Shown: piece by piece, positions 16,917 to 25,191 of the stretch
How the letters are laid out: the number at the start of each line of letters is the position of its first letter
Position numbering within the stretch: the first letter of the stretch is position 1
Assembly: GCA_944324905.1 (NCBI GenBank)
Contig: CALUYB010000012.1
Coordinates: 1-47,007 of the forward strand
Origin: Candidatus Gastranaerophilales bacterium
GTDB taxonomy: Bacteria > Cyanobacteriota > Vampirovibrionia > Gastranaerophilales > Gastranaerophilaceae
Direction: 5' to 3'
DNA: 47,007 nt
Program-made: the position numbers and the translations under genes
The notes under the pieces: model-generated
Seen by the model: only the letters and a program-made list of their open reading frames with translations
Told to the model about the DNA's origin: nothing
The model's database searches: none

Positions 16917-16962
16917 AATTTTAACCTTCCGTAATTCTAACTAACCTATCTATGTATTAATA

Positions 16963-16998
16963 AAAAAAATCCTGCCTAAAAAATTGACAGGATTTTTT
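16963..16998 (-). terminator. Intrinsic terminator after serA
   Basis: AAAAAATCCTG (16964-16974) pairs with CAGGATTTTTT (16988-16998) across a 13-base loop, 21 bases past the serA stop. The minus-strand transcript ends in a long T run. Confidence 0.85.
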
Positions 16999-17018
16999 AA
17001 TTTATTAAGATTTGTTAA

Positions 17019-18629
17019 CTAAACGTTTAATCTTATATAGTTAGATTCGTAAATACCATTGATTTTAGCTATTTTATCCAAAGTATTTTGTTCTACTTTG
17101 TCATCGGTATTTATAATCATTATGCTTATTTCGTCTTGTTTTGCCTGACCTTTTGCAAAGGACTTTTGAGCAACTTGCATGCGCGAAATATTAACGCCGT
17201 CATCACCCAAAACCGTTGCAACAGCTGCAATCATACCCGGCTTGTTTTCATGCGGTACAAGAAGCATATGTTTTTCAGGTTTAATTGATGTATTGTAGTC
17301 ATTAATCTTAACAATTCGTTTTATATGTTTTGCAATTAGCGCGCCTGAAACACTAGTGCAGCCTTTATCTGTATTTAGATTAACAGAAATTGAGCCGATA
17401 TAATCTGTTGATTGTTGAGATTTTTTAGTTGAAATATCTATTCCACGTTTTTTAGCTAAAAGCGGCGCATTTACATAGTTTACACCTGTTATGTTGCTTG
17501 AAAGTACTCCTTTTAAAATTGCTGTTTCAAGTGGTGATGTGTCAAGCTCTGCAAGCGTTCCTTTAACTTCAATTTCAATAGATTTTAAGCTGCCTTTAGC
17601 AATTTGTGATGCCAGTTGTGCAATGTTTTCAGCTATTGGCATGTAATCTTTTACAGGTTCGAGTTTTTGCGGTTTTAAAGACGGAATATTAACCGCGCTT
17701 GTTGCATCCCCTCCTGTTAAGACTGATACAACTTGATTTGCAACATCAAGTGCCACATTAATTTGTGCCTCATCTGTGCTTGCGCCCAAGTGTGGAGTCA
17801 GAATAACATTTTTGCCAAAACCTAAAAGCACATTGTTTTGAATATTTTTTTCATCTTCATAAACGTCAAGCGCGCAAGACGCCACCTGCCCTGTTTCAAG
17901 AGCTTCTTTCAGTGCAATTTCATCAATTATACCGCCACGAGCGCAGTTTACTATTCTAACGCCTTTTTTCATTCTGTTAAGAGTGTTTTTGTTAATCAGC
18001 GATGTTGTTTCTTTAGTTTTTGGTGTGTGAATAGTTATAAAATCGCATTGACCCCAGAAATCATCAAGGTGTTCAACGTATTTTGCGCCCATGCTCTCAA
18101 CGGCTTCGCGAGATGTATAAGGGTCAAAGACAACTATTTTCATGCCTAGTGCAAGTGCAACTTCAGCCACGTGATGACCAATTTTGCCTAATCCTATAAT
18201 TCCAAGTGTTTTACCAAAGACTTCTACACCTGTGAATTTTGAACGTTCCCATTTGCCTTCTTTTACTGATTTTACTGCTTCAGGGATGTTACGCGCCATA
18301 GCAAGCATCATAGCGACTGTATGTTCTGCAGCGGCGTTTGTATTGCCGTCAGGTGAATTTACAACAATAATGCCGTTTGCAGTTGCAGCATCAAGGTCGA
18401 TATTGTCCACACCAACCCCTGCTCTGCCTATGATTTTGAGATTTTTACCGGCTTCAATGATTTTTGCAGTAACTTTTGTTTGGCTTCTAACCAAAAGTGC
18501 GTCATATTCGCCAATTATTTTGCATAGTTCATCTTCATCCATTGTAGGCAAATTGTCTACATGTGCTGCTTTTTCAACAATTTTAACTGCAGCTTCATTT
18601 ATTTTATCTGTAATTAAAACTTTTGCCAT
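17019..18629 (-). CDS. serA: D-3-phosphoglycerate dehydrogenase
   Basis: SerA oxidises 3-phosphoglycerate with NAD+ in the first step of serine synthesis. The 536 residues are of the long type: a substrate/NAD catalytic part (1-315, with LGIIGLGKIG at about 142-151 and the catalytic His in ILTPHLGAST), an intervening ASB domain (about 325-450) and a C-terminal ACT domain (about 458-536; LLVPHENKPGMIAAVATVL). The ACT domain suggests serine feedback. It lies 13 bases after a class V aminotransferase that probably performs the next step, an arrangement also found in cyanobacteria. Confidence 0.96.
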   Translation of the reverse strand: MAKVLITDKINEAAVKIVEKAAHVDNLPTMDEDELCKIIGEYDALLVRSQTKVTAKIIEAGKNLKIIGRAGVGVDNIDLDAATANGIIVVNSPDGNTNAAAEHTVAMMLAMARNIPEAVKSVKEGKWERSKFTGVEVFGKTLGIIGLGKIGHHVAEVALALGMKIVVFDPYTSREAVESMGAKYVEHLDDFWGQCDFITIHTPKTKETTSLINKNTLNRMKKGVRIVNCARGGIIDEIALKEALETGQVASCALDVYEDEKNIQNNVLLGFGKNVILTPHLGASTDEAQINVALDVANQVVSVLTGGDATSAVNIPSLKPQKLEPVKDYMPIAENIAQLASQIAKGSLKSIEIEVKGTLAELDTSPLETAILKGVLSSNITGVNYVNAPLLAKKRGIDISTKKSQQSTDYIGSISVNLNTDKGCTSVSGALIAKHIKRIVKINDYNTSIKPEKHMLLVPHENKPGMIAAVATVLGDDGVNISRMQVAQKSFAKGQAKQDEISIMIINTDDKVEQNTLDKIAKINGIYESNYIRLNV

Positions 18630-18642
18630 ATTTTTTACTTCC

Positions 18643-19743
18643 TTATTTTTTAAGTTTGTCTATAGTAGCTTTTAAGCTTGCAAGAGCTGTGAGCACGTCA
18701 CGTTCGGTTACAAAGCCCAAAGTACCCATTCTGAAAATTTTATCTTTTAAGTCGTTTTGACCGTTTGCCACGACAATGTTGTAGTCTTCTTTTAAGGTTT
18801 TTCTTATGTCAGGCACGCTAACGCCATCCGGCGGCAGAACTGATGTTATAGCATAACTTGCTATAGATTCATCTTCTACAAAAAGTTTAAGCCCCATATC
18901 TTTAAGACCTTGTCTTAAAAGCATTGCGTTGTGTTTATGGCGTGCAAAAATATTTTCAAGACCTTCTTCCTTCATCATTTCAAGCGCTGCATCCAATGCT
19001 ACAAAAAGGTTGACTGCAGGTGTCCAAGGAGTGGTATCTTTATCTAAATTCTTTTTGTAATCATCCCAATTGAAATAGAAACTTGGATATTTGCATTGTT
19101 TGTGAAGTTCCCAAGCTCTGTCATTTGCAACTAAAAATGCAAGTCCCGGAGGAATCATAAAACCTTTTTGAGAACCCGAAATAAGAACATCAATACCCCA
19201 TTCATCCATTTTGCAATCTATTGCACCAATTGATGTGATACCGTCTACAACAGATATTGCACCATGTTCACGGATAATTTTTGCAAGCTCTTTTACAGGG
19301 TTTGTAACACCTGTTGAAGTTTCATTATGTGTTAAAGTGACTACTTTTATTTCTTTATTTACATCAGCAGCAAGAACTTTTTTAAGTTCATTTGGGTCAA
19401 TTGCTTTGCCGTATGGAACTTCAAGCTTTTGAACATTAGCACCTCGCATAGCAGCTATTTTTGCCCAACGTGCGCCAAAGTTACCAATAATAAGGGATAA
19501 AACTTTATCGCCTGCGTTTACAAGGTTAGACATAGCTGATTCCATAGCGCCGGTGCCTGATGCGGTATAAATTTGTACATCATATTTTGTTTGAAAAACC
19601 CATTTTAGACCTTCTTCAACTCGTCTTACAACTTTTGAAAACTCGCCGCTTCTGTGTCCTATGGGGTGTTTTGCCATTGCTAAAAGCACGCTTTCAGGTA
19701 CCGGAGTAGGTCCCGGAATCATCAAAAAATCTTTGTCTTTCAT
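18643..19743 (-). CDS. Class V aminotransferase, probably serine biosynthetic
   Basis: A 366-residue PLP enzyme of the serine-glyoxylate/alanine-glyoxylate aminotransferase family. It starts LMIPGPTPVPESV (7-19); the PLP Lys is in SGSQKGFMIPPG (Lys193) and the ring-binding Asp in VVDGITSIG (Asp167). Cyanobacterial relatives were once called the soluble hydrogenase small subunit. Its placement directly before serA suggests that it makes phosphoserine (or serine) in place of a standard SerC; that role is inferred. Alanine-glyoxylate transamination is the alternative. The upstream GNAT gene is 11 bases away. Confidence 0.85.
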   Translation of the reverse strand: MKDKDFLMIPGPTPVPESVLLAMAKHPIGHRSGEFSKVVRRVEEGLKWVFQTKYDVQIYTASGTGAMESAMSNLVNAGDKVLSLIIGNFGARWAKIAAMRGANVQKLEVPYGKAIDPNELKKVLAADVNKEIKVVTLTHNETSTGVTNPVKELAKIIREHGAISVVDGITSIGAIDCKMDEWGIDVLISGSQKGFMIPPGLAFLVANDRAWELHKQCKYPSFYFNWDDYKKNLDKDTTPWTPAVNLFVALDAALEMMKEEGLENIFARHKHNAMLLRQGLKDMGLKLFVEDESIASYAITSVLPPDGVSVPDIRKTLKEDYNIVVANGQNDLKDKIFRMGTLGFVTERDVLTALASLKATIDKLKK

Positions 19744-19754
19744 TTTTTCTTCCT

Positions 19755-20750
19755 TTATAAAGCTAAACTACTGTCCATACTTTTTGGTAAAAATGCCTGA
19801 GGGTAGCTGTACGATCGAACAAAGCCCGCGTCTTCGTACATTTTAACGGCATTAGAGTTGTCAAGGTCAACACTTGCATTTAGCTCTGTAAGGCTAACAA
19901 GCCCTGACTGGTTCAGTTTAATAACGTCGCCTACAACCGATTTTAAAAGCAGTTTAGACAGCCCCATGCCGCGGTGTTCTCTTAAAATTCCCACAAGCGG
20001 AATGTTGCCTATGCGCTCTCCTGTTACATTTGAGAGGCAAAAACCTATTAATTTATTTTCGTGTAATAAAACTTTTGATGAATGGGTTAAAAATCTTCCA
20101 TAGACTGATTTTGTGATTTTTTCAACAATGTCTTTACAACCTTCAATTGTTCCAAATCTAATATCAAAATTTATATCTGATGAGCCGCTAAAACTTTTTA
20201 GGATAACCCCAGCCAGCTCGTCTGCATAAATGTCACTGTAGGGAACTATTTTGTAGCCAATTGGAATAGAGTATAAATTAAGTTGTTCAATTTCTTTTAT
20301 AAGTCTTTTGTTGTTTACATCAAAAACCATTACCCCAAGTTCAACAAACTTAAATCCAAAGCTTGCTGCTTTTTCTTTGTAATCTGTCTGAACACCTAAC
20401 ATTGGATAACTTACAAGCGCTTGTTTTCTTTTTTCGCAAGTTTCAAGCATGAATTTTTCCATAAGGGCATCACGCTTTTCATCAACGTTTTCATTACCTA
20501 AAATGTGAATTAAAAACAATTCTATAACGTCAGTACTTGCGTTTGAGTAAGCAAGAAAACCTGTCGGGATGTCATCTTCAAGGAGAATAATGCAGCTTAT
20601 AAGTTTTTTGTTAAAGTATTCAATAAATTCATCGTATTCAAGCGGATCTATTTCAAATTTGTAATCATCTGTGCATTTTGTTCTAAAGTCGTTATAAACG
20701 CCTGCAAAAATTTTAAAATATTTTTCGCTCAAAACCTGAGTTTGGTACAT
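19755..20750 (-). CDS. GNAT-family acetyltransferase with two GNAT-like halves
   Basis: The 331 residues look like two GNAT-type modules. The N-terminal half (about 1-150) has a degenerate fold (CIILLEDDIPTGFLAYSN). The C-terminal half has a clear acetyl-CoA site IPLVGILREHRGMGLSKLLL (R-G-x-G-L at about 267-271) and the typical ending with N(A)VKMYEDAGFV. The substrate is unknown; small-molecule and protein N-acetylation both occur in this family. It sits between ribBA (2 bases away) and the aminotransferase, so is co-transcribed with riboflavin and serine genes. Confidence 0.8.
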   Translation of the reverse strand: MYQTQVLSEKYFKIFAGVYNDFRTKCTDDYKFEIDPLEYDEFIEYFNKKLISCIILLEDDIPTGFLAYSNASTDVIELFLIHILGNENVDEKRDALMEKFMLETCEKRKQALVSYPMLGVQTDYKEKAASFGFKFVELGVMVFDVNNKRLIKEIEQLNLYSIPIGYKIVPYSDIYADELAGVILKSFSGSSDINFDIRFGTIEGCKDIVEKITKSVYGRFLTHSSKVLLHENKLIGFCLSNVTGERIGNIPLVGILREHRGMGLSKLLLKSVVGDVIKLNQSGLVSLTELNASVDLDNSNAVKMYEDAGFVRSYSYPQAFLPKSMDSSLAL

Positions 20751-20752
20751 CC

Positions 20753-22009
20753 CTAAGCTTCCTTAATTAAACTTGTTGCAATTATATCACAGTGATGTTC
20801 TGATATCAAATGATGCATTTTTTCTTTTTTTGTCATTATGTATCGTTCGTTGAATTTATTGATATCAGGCTCTATTGCAACCCTTTCCTGTATCTCAATT
20901 CCATATCCCTTAAGGGCAATTATTTTTGTTGGGTTATTGGTAATTAACTTAATTTTTTTATATCCTAAATTGTATAAAATTTGAGCGCCAACACCATAAT
21001 TTCGCATATCACTTTTAAAGCCCAGTGAAATATTTGCCTCAATTGTGTCTTGCCCTTTGTCTTGCAGTGCGTATGCTTTTAGTTTGTTTACAAGACCAAT
21101 TCCACGACCTTCATGGTCTAAAATATAGACCAGCGCACCTTTTCCGTATTCATTAATCATGGTAAGTGATGAGTGCAGTTGTTGGTTGCAGTCGCATTTT
21201 AAACTGTGGAAAACATCCCCTGTAAGGCAGCAAGAATGCATTCTAACAAGCGGAATTTTGTCTGTGCCGTCATCTTTTACAAGTGCGACATGTTCTTTTT
21301 GGGTTAATTCATCGATATAGCCGTATATTTCAAATTCTCCAAAAAGTGTAGGTAGCGATGTTTTTATCTCTCTTTTTACAAATCTTTCTTCTTTTAGTCT
21401 GTATTCAATAAGCTGTGCCACTGTTATAAATTTTAAATTGTGTTTTTTGGCAAATTCTACAAGGTCGTCGCGGCGAGCCATTGTGCCGTCTTCTTTCATA
21501 ATTTCGCACATGACTGCAGCTGGTTCTAAATTTGCAAGACGGGCTAAATCAACCCCCGCTTCGGTGTGTCCTGTTCTTTTTAGTACACCGCCTTTCCTTG
21601 CAATAATTGGAAAGATGTGTCCGGGGCGTCTTAAATCTTCAGGTTTTGAATTTTCATCAAGTATAACTTTTATTGTTTTTGCTCTGTCATAAGCACTTAT
21701 GCCTGTCGTAACGCCATATTTAGGGTCGGCATCAACACTTTGGGTAAAATTTGTTCCTTTGACATCTGTGTTATGCTCTACCATTGGGTTTATGCCGATT
21801 TTATTTGCGCGTTCTTCATTTATTGCAAGGCAAACAAGTCCACGACATTCTCTTGCCATAAAATTTATAACTTCAGGTGTTACAAAAGTTGCTGGAAAAA
21901 GCAAATCACCTTCATTTTCTCTGTCTTCATCGTCTGCAACGATGACACCTTTACCGTTTTTAAAGTCTGAAATAGCTTCTTCAATTGTATTGAAAATTAT
22001 TTTATTCAT
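20753..22009 (-). CDS. ribBA: Bifunctional DHBP synthase / GTP cyclohydrolase II
   Basis: RibBA supplies both precursors of riboflavin: 3,4-dihydroxy-2-butanone-4-phosphate from ribulose-5-phosphate (residues 1-205; DDEDRENEGDL at 26-36, GHTEAGVDL at 147-155) and the pyrimidine from GTP (206-418). The second half has Zn ligands Cys261, Cys272 and Cys274 in HSCCLTGDVF ... KCDC, and DHEGRGIGLVNKL. Residue 260 is Cys where the family usually has Glu (HSEC). It follows ribE by 15 bases. ribD and ribH are not in the window. Confidence 0.96.
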   Translation of the reverse strand: MNKIIFNTIEEAISDFKNGKGVIVADDEDRENEGDLLFPATFVTPEVINFMARECRGLVCLAINEERANKIGINPMVEHNTDVKGTNFTQSVDADPKYGVTTGISAYDRAKTIKVILDENSKPEDLRRPGHIFPIIARKGGVLKRTGHTEAGVDLARLANLEPAAVMCEIMKEDGTMARRDDLVEFAKKHNLKFITVAQLIEYRLKEERFVKREIKTSLPTLFGEFEIYGYIDELTQKEHVALVKDDGTDKIPLVRMHSCCLTGDVFHSLKCDCNQQLHSSLTMINEYGKGALVYILDHEGRGIGLVNKLKAYALQDKGQDTIEANISLGFKSDMRNYGVGAQILYNLGYKKIKLITNNPTKIIALKGYGIEIQERVAIEPDINKFNERYIMTKKEKMHHLISEHHCDIIATSLIKEA

Positions 22010-22024
22010 AAAATATCCCTTTAA

Positions 22025-22654
22025 TTAAAAGCCATTTTCCATAAGGAATTCTAAGCTTATTTTTTCTTTTTTATTATCTTTTGCTGACAAAAATTTTTCA
22101 ATATATTTTGCAAATATATCAACTTCAATGTTTACAAAGTCACCTGTTTTTAAAAATTTTAAATTTGTTCTCTCAAGTGTTTGCGGAATTGTGCTGACAC
22201 AAAAATAACCATCCCCAACTTCGCTTACGGTAAGGCTTATGCCGTTTATTGCAATCGAGCCTTTTTCAACAATATATTTCGTATCATATTCAAATTTAAA
22301 AATTGTCGCCTCACCTTGATTTTTTGTGCTTACAAATTTTGCCATAGAGTCAATGTGCCCTTGAACTATGTGTCCATCAAGCCTGTTGCCTAAAATCATT
22401 GCTCTTTCAAGGTTAACACTGTCGTTAATTTTTAAAAAATCCAAATTTGTTCTTTTCAAACTTTCCAACATTGAAAAAACGCTGAAAGTATCTTGTGTTT
22501 TGCTTATAACCGACTGGCATGCGCCATTTATTGCAACAGATTCCCCAATTTTAAGTTCAGGCGAAAAGGTGGCTAAAATTTCAAAAACTTTTCCGCCGTT
22601 TTTTTGCTCTATTTTTTTAACTGTTCCTATTTCTTCAATTAATCCTGTAAACAT
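22025..22654 (-). CDS. ribE: Riboflavin synthase, alpha subunit
   Basis: RibE dismutates two 6,7-dimethyl-8-ribityllumazine molecules into riboflavin. The 209 residues are two lumazine-binding repeats: MFTGLIEEIGTVKK opens the first, and VQGHIDSMAK opens the second (about 99 onwards), with the internal echoes VAINGACQSV and IAINGISLTV. It is first in the ribE-ribBA-GNAT-aminotransferase-serA operon. No FMN riboswitch fits in the short upstream gap. No Shine-Dalgarno is seen; TGGTAATCT ends 6 bases before the ATG. Confidence 0.95.
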   Translation of the reverse strand: MFTGLIEEIGTVKKIEQKNGGKVFEILATFSPELKIGESVAINGACQSVISKTQDTFSVFSMLESLKRTNLDFLKINDSVNLERAMILGNRLDGHIVQGHIDSMAKFVSTKNQGEATIFKFEYDTKYIVEKGSIAINGISLTVSEVGDGYFCVSTIPQTLERTNLKFLKTGDFVNIEVDIFAKYIEKFLSAKDNKKEKISLEFLMENGF

Positions 22655-22660
22655 AACAAC

Positions 22661-22669
22661 AGATTACCA
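22661..22669 (-). promoter_or_regulatory. Possible extended -10 element for ribE
   Basis: Read on the minus strand, TGGTAATCT fits TGn plus a -10-like hexamer ending exactly 6 bases before the ribE ATG, with no Shine-Dalgarno between. The hexamer match is weak (3 of 6), so this rests mainly on the same spacing at mlaE and der. Confidence 0.35.
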
Positions 22670-22673
22670 TAAA

Positions 22674-22710
22674 TAATAAAAAACACAGAGAGGGTTGCTT
22701 ACTCTGTGTT
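22674..22710 (-). terminator. Intrinsic terminator of the 22735-22920 gene
   Basis: AACACAGAG (22682-22690) pairs with CTCTGTGTT (22702-22710). On the minus strand the stem is followed by TTTTTTATTATTT, ending about 25 bases past the stop. Confidence 0.85.
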
Positions 22711-22734
22711 GTTAATGCGTTGTTAGTGCTTCAA

Positions 22735-22920
22735 CTAAGCCAATACATCGAGTTTTTGCCCGTTGACGTTAAGTTCACGTCCACCGCAGCAGTTGATGTT
22801 TAATTTTTCGCCTTTCTCAAAACGGTTCATTGCGCTTTGGTATTTTTGGTTTGCGCCAAATGTTACCGGTTTTGTGCATTGAGTTTTTGCGGCAATCGCC
22901 TGAATGGGTCTGATTAACAT
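22735..22920 (-). CDS. 61-residue Phe-Gly-tagged small protein
   Basis: A small protein of unknown function that starts MLIRPIQAIAAKTQCTKPV and then TFGANQKYQ, resembling the Phe-Gly tags of the two paralogues at 15674 and 16389. A short C-terminal part contains NCCGGRELNVNGQ, with adjacent cysteines (44-45) and glycines, possibly a metal or disulfide site. Unlike the paralogues it has no membrane helix. A near-consensus promoter, an ACTAGGGAAGGGTAAAA leader and a clean terminator show that it is a genuine single-gene transcription unit. Confidence 0.7.
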   Translation of the reverse strand: MLIRPIQAIAAKTQCTKPVTFGANQKYQSAMNRFEKGEKLNINCCGGRELNVNGQKLDVLA

Positions 22921-22975
22921 TTTGTTTTACCCTTCCCTAGTCTGTGTATCGACTATCGTTCTTCAACGGATTTTT

Positions 22976-23004
22976 ATTTTATAACTCTAAAAAACATGTG
23001 TCAA
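22976..23004 (-). promoter_or_regulatory. Strong sigma70-type promoter of the 22735-22920 gene
   Basis: On the minus strand, TTGACA (23004-22999), a 17-base spacer, then TAAAAT (22981-22976). The predicted start is near 22969, leaving a leader of about 49 bases that ends in the GGGAAGGG ribosome site. Confidence 0.75.
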
Positions 23005-23046
23005 CCCTGTTTTACAAATTTTAATATCATCTTTATATTTTTGTTT

Positions 23047-23052
23047 TATAAT
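23047..23052 (+). promoter_or_regulatory. -10 element before der
   Basis: A perfect TATAAT ends 6 bases before the der ATG, so transcription would begin at the start codon. No recognisable -35 hexamer or Shine-Dalgarno was found. Confidence 0.5.
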
Positions 23053-23058
23053 TTAGTT

Positions 23059-24375
23059 ATGAAAGATAAAATTGTAGCAATAGTCGGTCGTCCAAATGTA
23101 GGTAAATCAACACTTGTCAATCGTATCGTGGGCTCAAGAAAATCTATTGTAGATGATATGCCCGGTGTTACCCGTGATAGGATTTATTTTGATGCAAATT
23201 GGCAAGGTAAAGACTTTGTAATTATTGACACAGGCGGGATTATAACAGGTGACGATGACGAGTTTGTGAATAATATTTTATCTCAGGCAAAATTAGCGGT
23301 TGAAGAAGCTGATACAATTATTTTTCTAGTTGATGCAAAAAGCGGTTTAAGCCCTTATGATTATGACATTGCAAACATTTTAAGAAAGTCAAAAAAAGAA
23401 GTTTTGCTTGTTGCAAATAAAGTTGATTCAAATTCGCAAAAAGATGATTTAACAGAGTTTTATGCACTGGGCTTTGGTGAAGCACATCCTTTAAGCGCTC
23501 TGCATGGTTGCGGTGGCGTTGGGGACTTACTTGATATTATTGTAAAAGATATTGAGCCTAAAAAAACACTTGAAGATGAACAAGATGTCATAAAAATAGC
23601 AATTGTCGGAAAACCAAACGCAGGTAAAAGTTCTATTTTAAATAATCTTTTAAATGAACAGCGTGCAATTGTAAGTGATGTTTCAGGTACCACTAGGGAT
23701 AGTATAAATTCAAAAATTACTTATCAAAATCAGGAGTATATTTTAGTTGATACTGCAGGAATAAGGAAGAAATCAAAAGTCGACTATGGAGTTGAAGCGT
23801 TTGCAGTTGATAGAGCTATTCGGGCGATTCGAGAGGCTGATGTTGCGCTCTTGGTTGTTGATTGTGTAGAAGGCCTTACCGATCAGGATAAAAAAATTGC
23901 ACAAATAGCTGAAGAAGCTGGCTGTGGCTTGATTTTGGCTTTTAACAAATGGGATTTAAAAAAAGGTGTACAGACTCATCTTTATGAAAAAGAAGTTGAG
24001 AAAGATGCACCGTTTTTAAATTATGCAAAAAAACTTTTTGTAAGCGCAAAAACAGGTCAAAGACTAAATCAAATTTTTGATACTGCTCGTGAAGTTGCAT
24101 TTGAGCGAGCAAAAAGAATTTCAACCGGTCTTTTAAATAAGGTTGTAAATGAAGCTTTTGCGCTTAATCCTCCCGTATCAATTAAGGGTAAAATGCTTAG
24201 GGTTTATTATACTACACAACCAAAAACTAAACCGCCGACTTTTGTTTTATTTATTAATAATAAAGATTTGGTTAAAGATTCTTACAAAAGATATTTACTC
24301 AAGAAATTACGTGATGCTTTCGGTTTTTTTGGAGTGCCGATAAGAATTTCTTTCAGACAGAAGGGAGATAAATAG
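23059..24375 (+). CDS. der: Ribosome-assembly GTPase Der (EngA)
   Basis: Der has two tandem GTPase domains and a KH-like C-terminus and acts in 50S assembly. Domain 1 has GRPNVGKST (about 8-16) and DTGG; domain 2 has GKPNAGKSS (about 183-191), DTAGI and NKWD; the KH-like domain spans about 350-438. The length of 438 residues is typical. The ATG at 23059 gives the normal MKDKIVAIVGRPN start; the longer frame from 22996 would add a hydrophobic, Cys-rich piece overlapping the divergent promoter. plsY follows with no spacing. Confidence 0.96.
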   Translation: MKDKIVAIVGRPNVGKSTLVNRIVGSRKSIVDDMPGVTRDRIYFDANWQGKDFVIIDTGGIITGDDDEFVNNILSQAKLAVEEADTIIFLVDAKSGLSPYDYDIANILRKSKKEVLLVANKVDSNSQKDDLTEFYALGFGEAHPLSALHGCGGVGDLLDIIVKDIEPKKTLEDEQDVIKIAIVGKPNAGKSSILNNLLNEQRAIVSDVSGTTRDSINSKITYQNQEYILVDTAGIRKKSKVDYGVEAFAVDRAIRAIREADVALLVVDCVEGLTDQDKKIAQIAEEAGCGLILAFNKWDLKKGVQTHLYEKEVEKDAPFLNYAKKLFVSAKTGQRLNQIFDTAREVAFERAKRISTGLLNKVVNEAFALNPPVSIKGKMLRVYYTTQPKTKPPTFVLFINNKDLVKDSYKRYLLKKLRDAFGFFGVPIRISFRQKGDK

Positions 24376-25029
24376 ATGGAGTTTTTACTTAATGCTTTTT
24401 TGTCATTTTATTCAATGGAATCTCTTAAATTTTTAGCAGGATTTTGTATCCTTGCATATTTAATAGGCTCAATTCCAACGGGGTATATTATAGTAAAACT
24501 CAAGACAGGTAAAGATATAAGAGGGGTTGGCTCAGGTTCAACCGGTGCAACAAATGTAAAAAGAGTTTTGGGTAAAAAATGGTTTTTTATTGTAATGCTT
24601 TTAGATGCATTTAAGGGTGCGCTGCCCGTAATTTTAGCAAAAGCTTCATTGCAAGCAGGATTATTACTTGATCCTTATGGAATTTATGCGGTTGCCTGTG
24701 CGATTTTTGTTATTGTCGGGCACTCAAAACCCTTGTTTCTTAACTTTAAGGGTGGAAAGTCTGTTGCTTCAGGTGTTGGCACTATTCTTGCGCTTTCTCC
24801 GCTTGCAGGTTTATTAATTGCCGTTATTTGGGGTGTTGTAACTTATATTAGTAAATACGTTTCATTGGGTTCAATTGTTGCGCTTATTTTATCACCTTTT
24901 ATAATGTATTTTTTAGACGCTCCGATTGCATATGTTATTTATTGCGCAATTGCTGCAATATATATTGTTTATTTGCATAGGGAAAATATTAAAAGATTGC
25001 TCGCGGGAAATGAAAACAAAGTAAGATAA
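24376..25029 (+). CDS. plsY: Acyl-phosphate:glycerol-3-phosphate acyltransferase
   Basis: PlsY acylates glycerol-3-phosphate from acyl-phosphate, the first step of phospholipid synthesis, in the inner membrane. The 217 residues have five or so spans and the three PlsY motifs: YLIGSIPTGY and RGVGSGSTGATNVKRVLG (about 49-66), GHSKPLFLNFKGGKSVASGVG (about 115-135), and the late Tyr/His-rich HRENIKRLLAGNE. It abuts the der stop and has GGGAG upstream. It is about 15 residues longer at the N-terminus than usual; Met14 is an alternative start. Confidence 0.95.
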   Translation: MEFLLNAFLSFYSMESLKFLAGFCILAYLIGSIPTGYIIVKLKTGKDIRGVGSGSTGATNVKRVLGKKWFFIVMLLDAFKGALPVILAKASLQAGLLLDPYGIYAVACAIFVIVGHSKPLFLNFKGGKSVASGVGTILALSPLAGLLIAVIWGVVTYISKYVSLGSIVALILSPFIMYFLDAPIAYVIYCAIAAIYIVYLHRENIKRLLAGNENKVR

Positions 25030-25056
25030 GCCCTTGCAAAAAAAATATGAGCATGT

Positions 25057-25098
25057 ATTATTAGAGATGTCAGAAAAATTCCCGACATCTCTAATAGT
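25057..25098 (+). terminator. Long hairpin between plsY and rpsE
   Basis: TATTAGAGATGTC (25059-25071) pairs perfectly with GACATCTCTAATA (25084-25096), 13 bp around a 12-base loop, and one wobble plus one further pair extend it. The downstream T run is weak (TTTAAATAAG), so it may be a poor terminator, a processing site or an mRNA-stabilising element. The rest of the 25030-25191 gap holds only T-rich DNA and the rpsE ribosome site. Confidence 0.55.
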
Positions 25099-25191
25099 TT
25101 AAATAAGCCTCAAAAAGGTTTGTTTTGCTGTTTTTATTTTTTAAAGGGAAAATAACAAGGTATATTATATATAATTTGAAAGGTATAAAAC

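Noticed and set aside
15600..17000. Inverted repeats as insertion-sequence or attachment ends
   Set aside because: Each is an intrinsic terminator immediately after a stop codon, with no transposase or target duplication.
22655..22735. FMN riboswitch upstream of ribE
   Set aside because: The gap is only about 80 bases and is occupied by the terminator of the neighbouring gene; no conserved RFN core is seen.
22996..23058. Longer Der start
   Set aside because: It overlaps the divergent promoter of the small gene and would add a hydrophobic segment absent from Der.
25170..25175. TATAAT before rpsE as its -10 element
   Set aside because: The implied start would fall within the GAAAGG ribosome site; no matching -35 was found, so the rpsE promoter is left uncalled.
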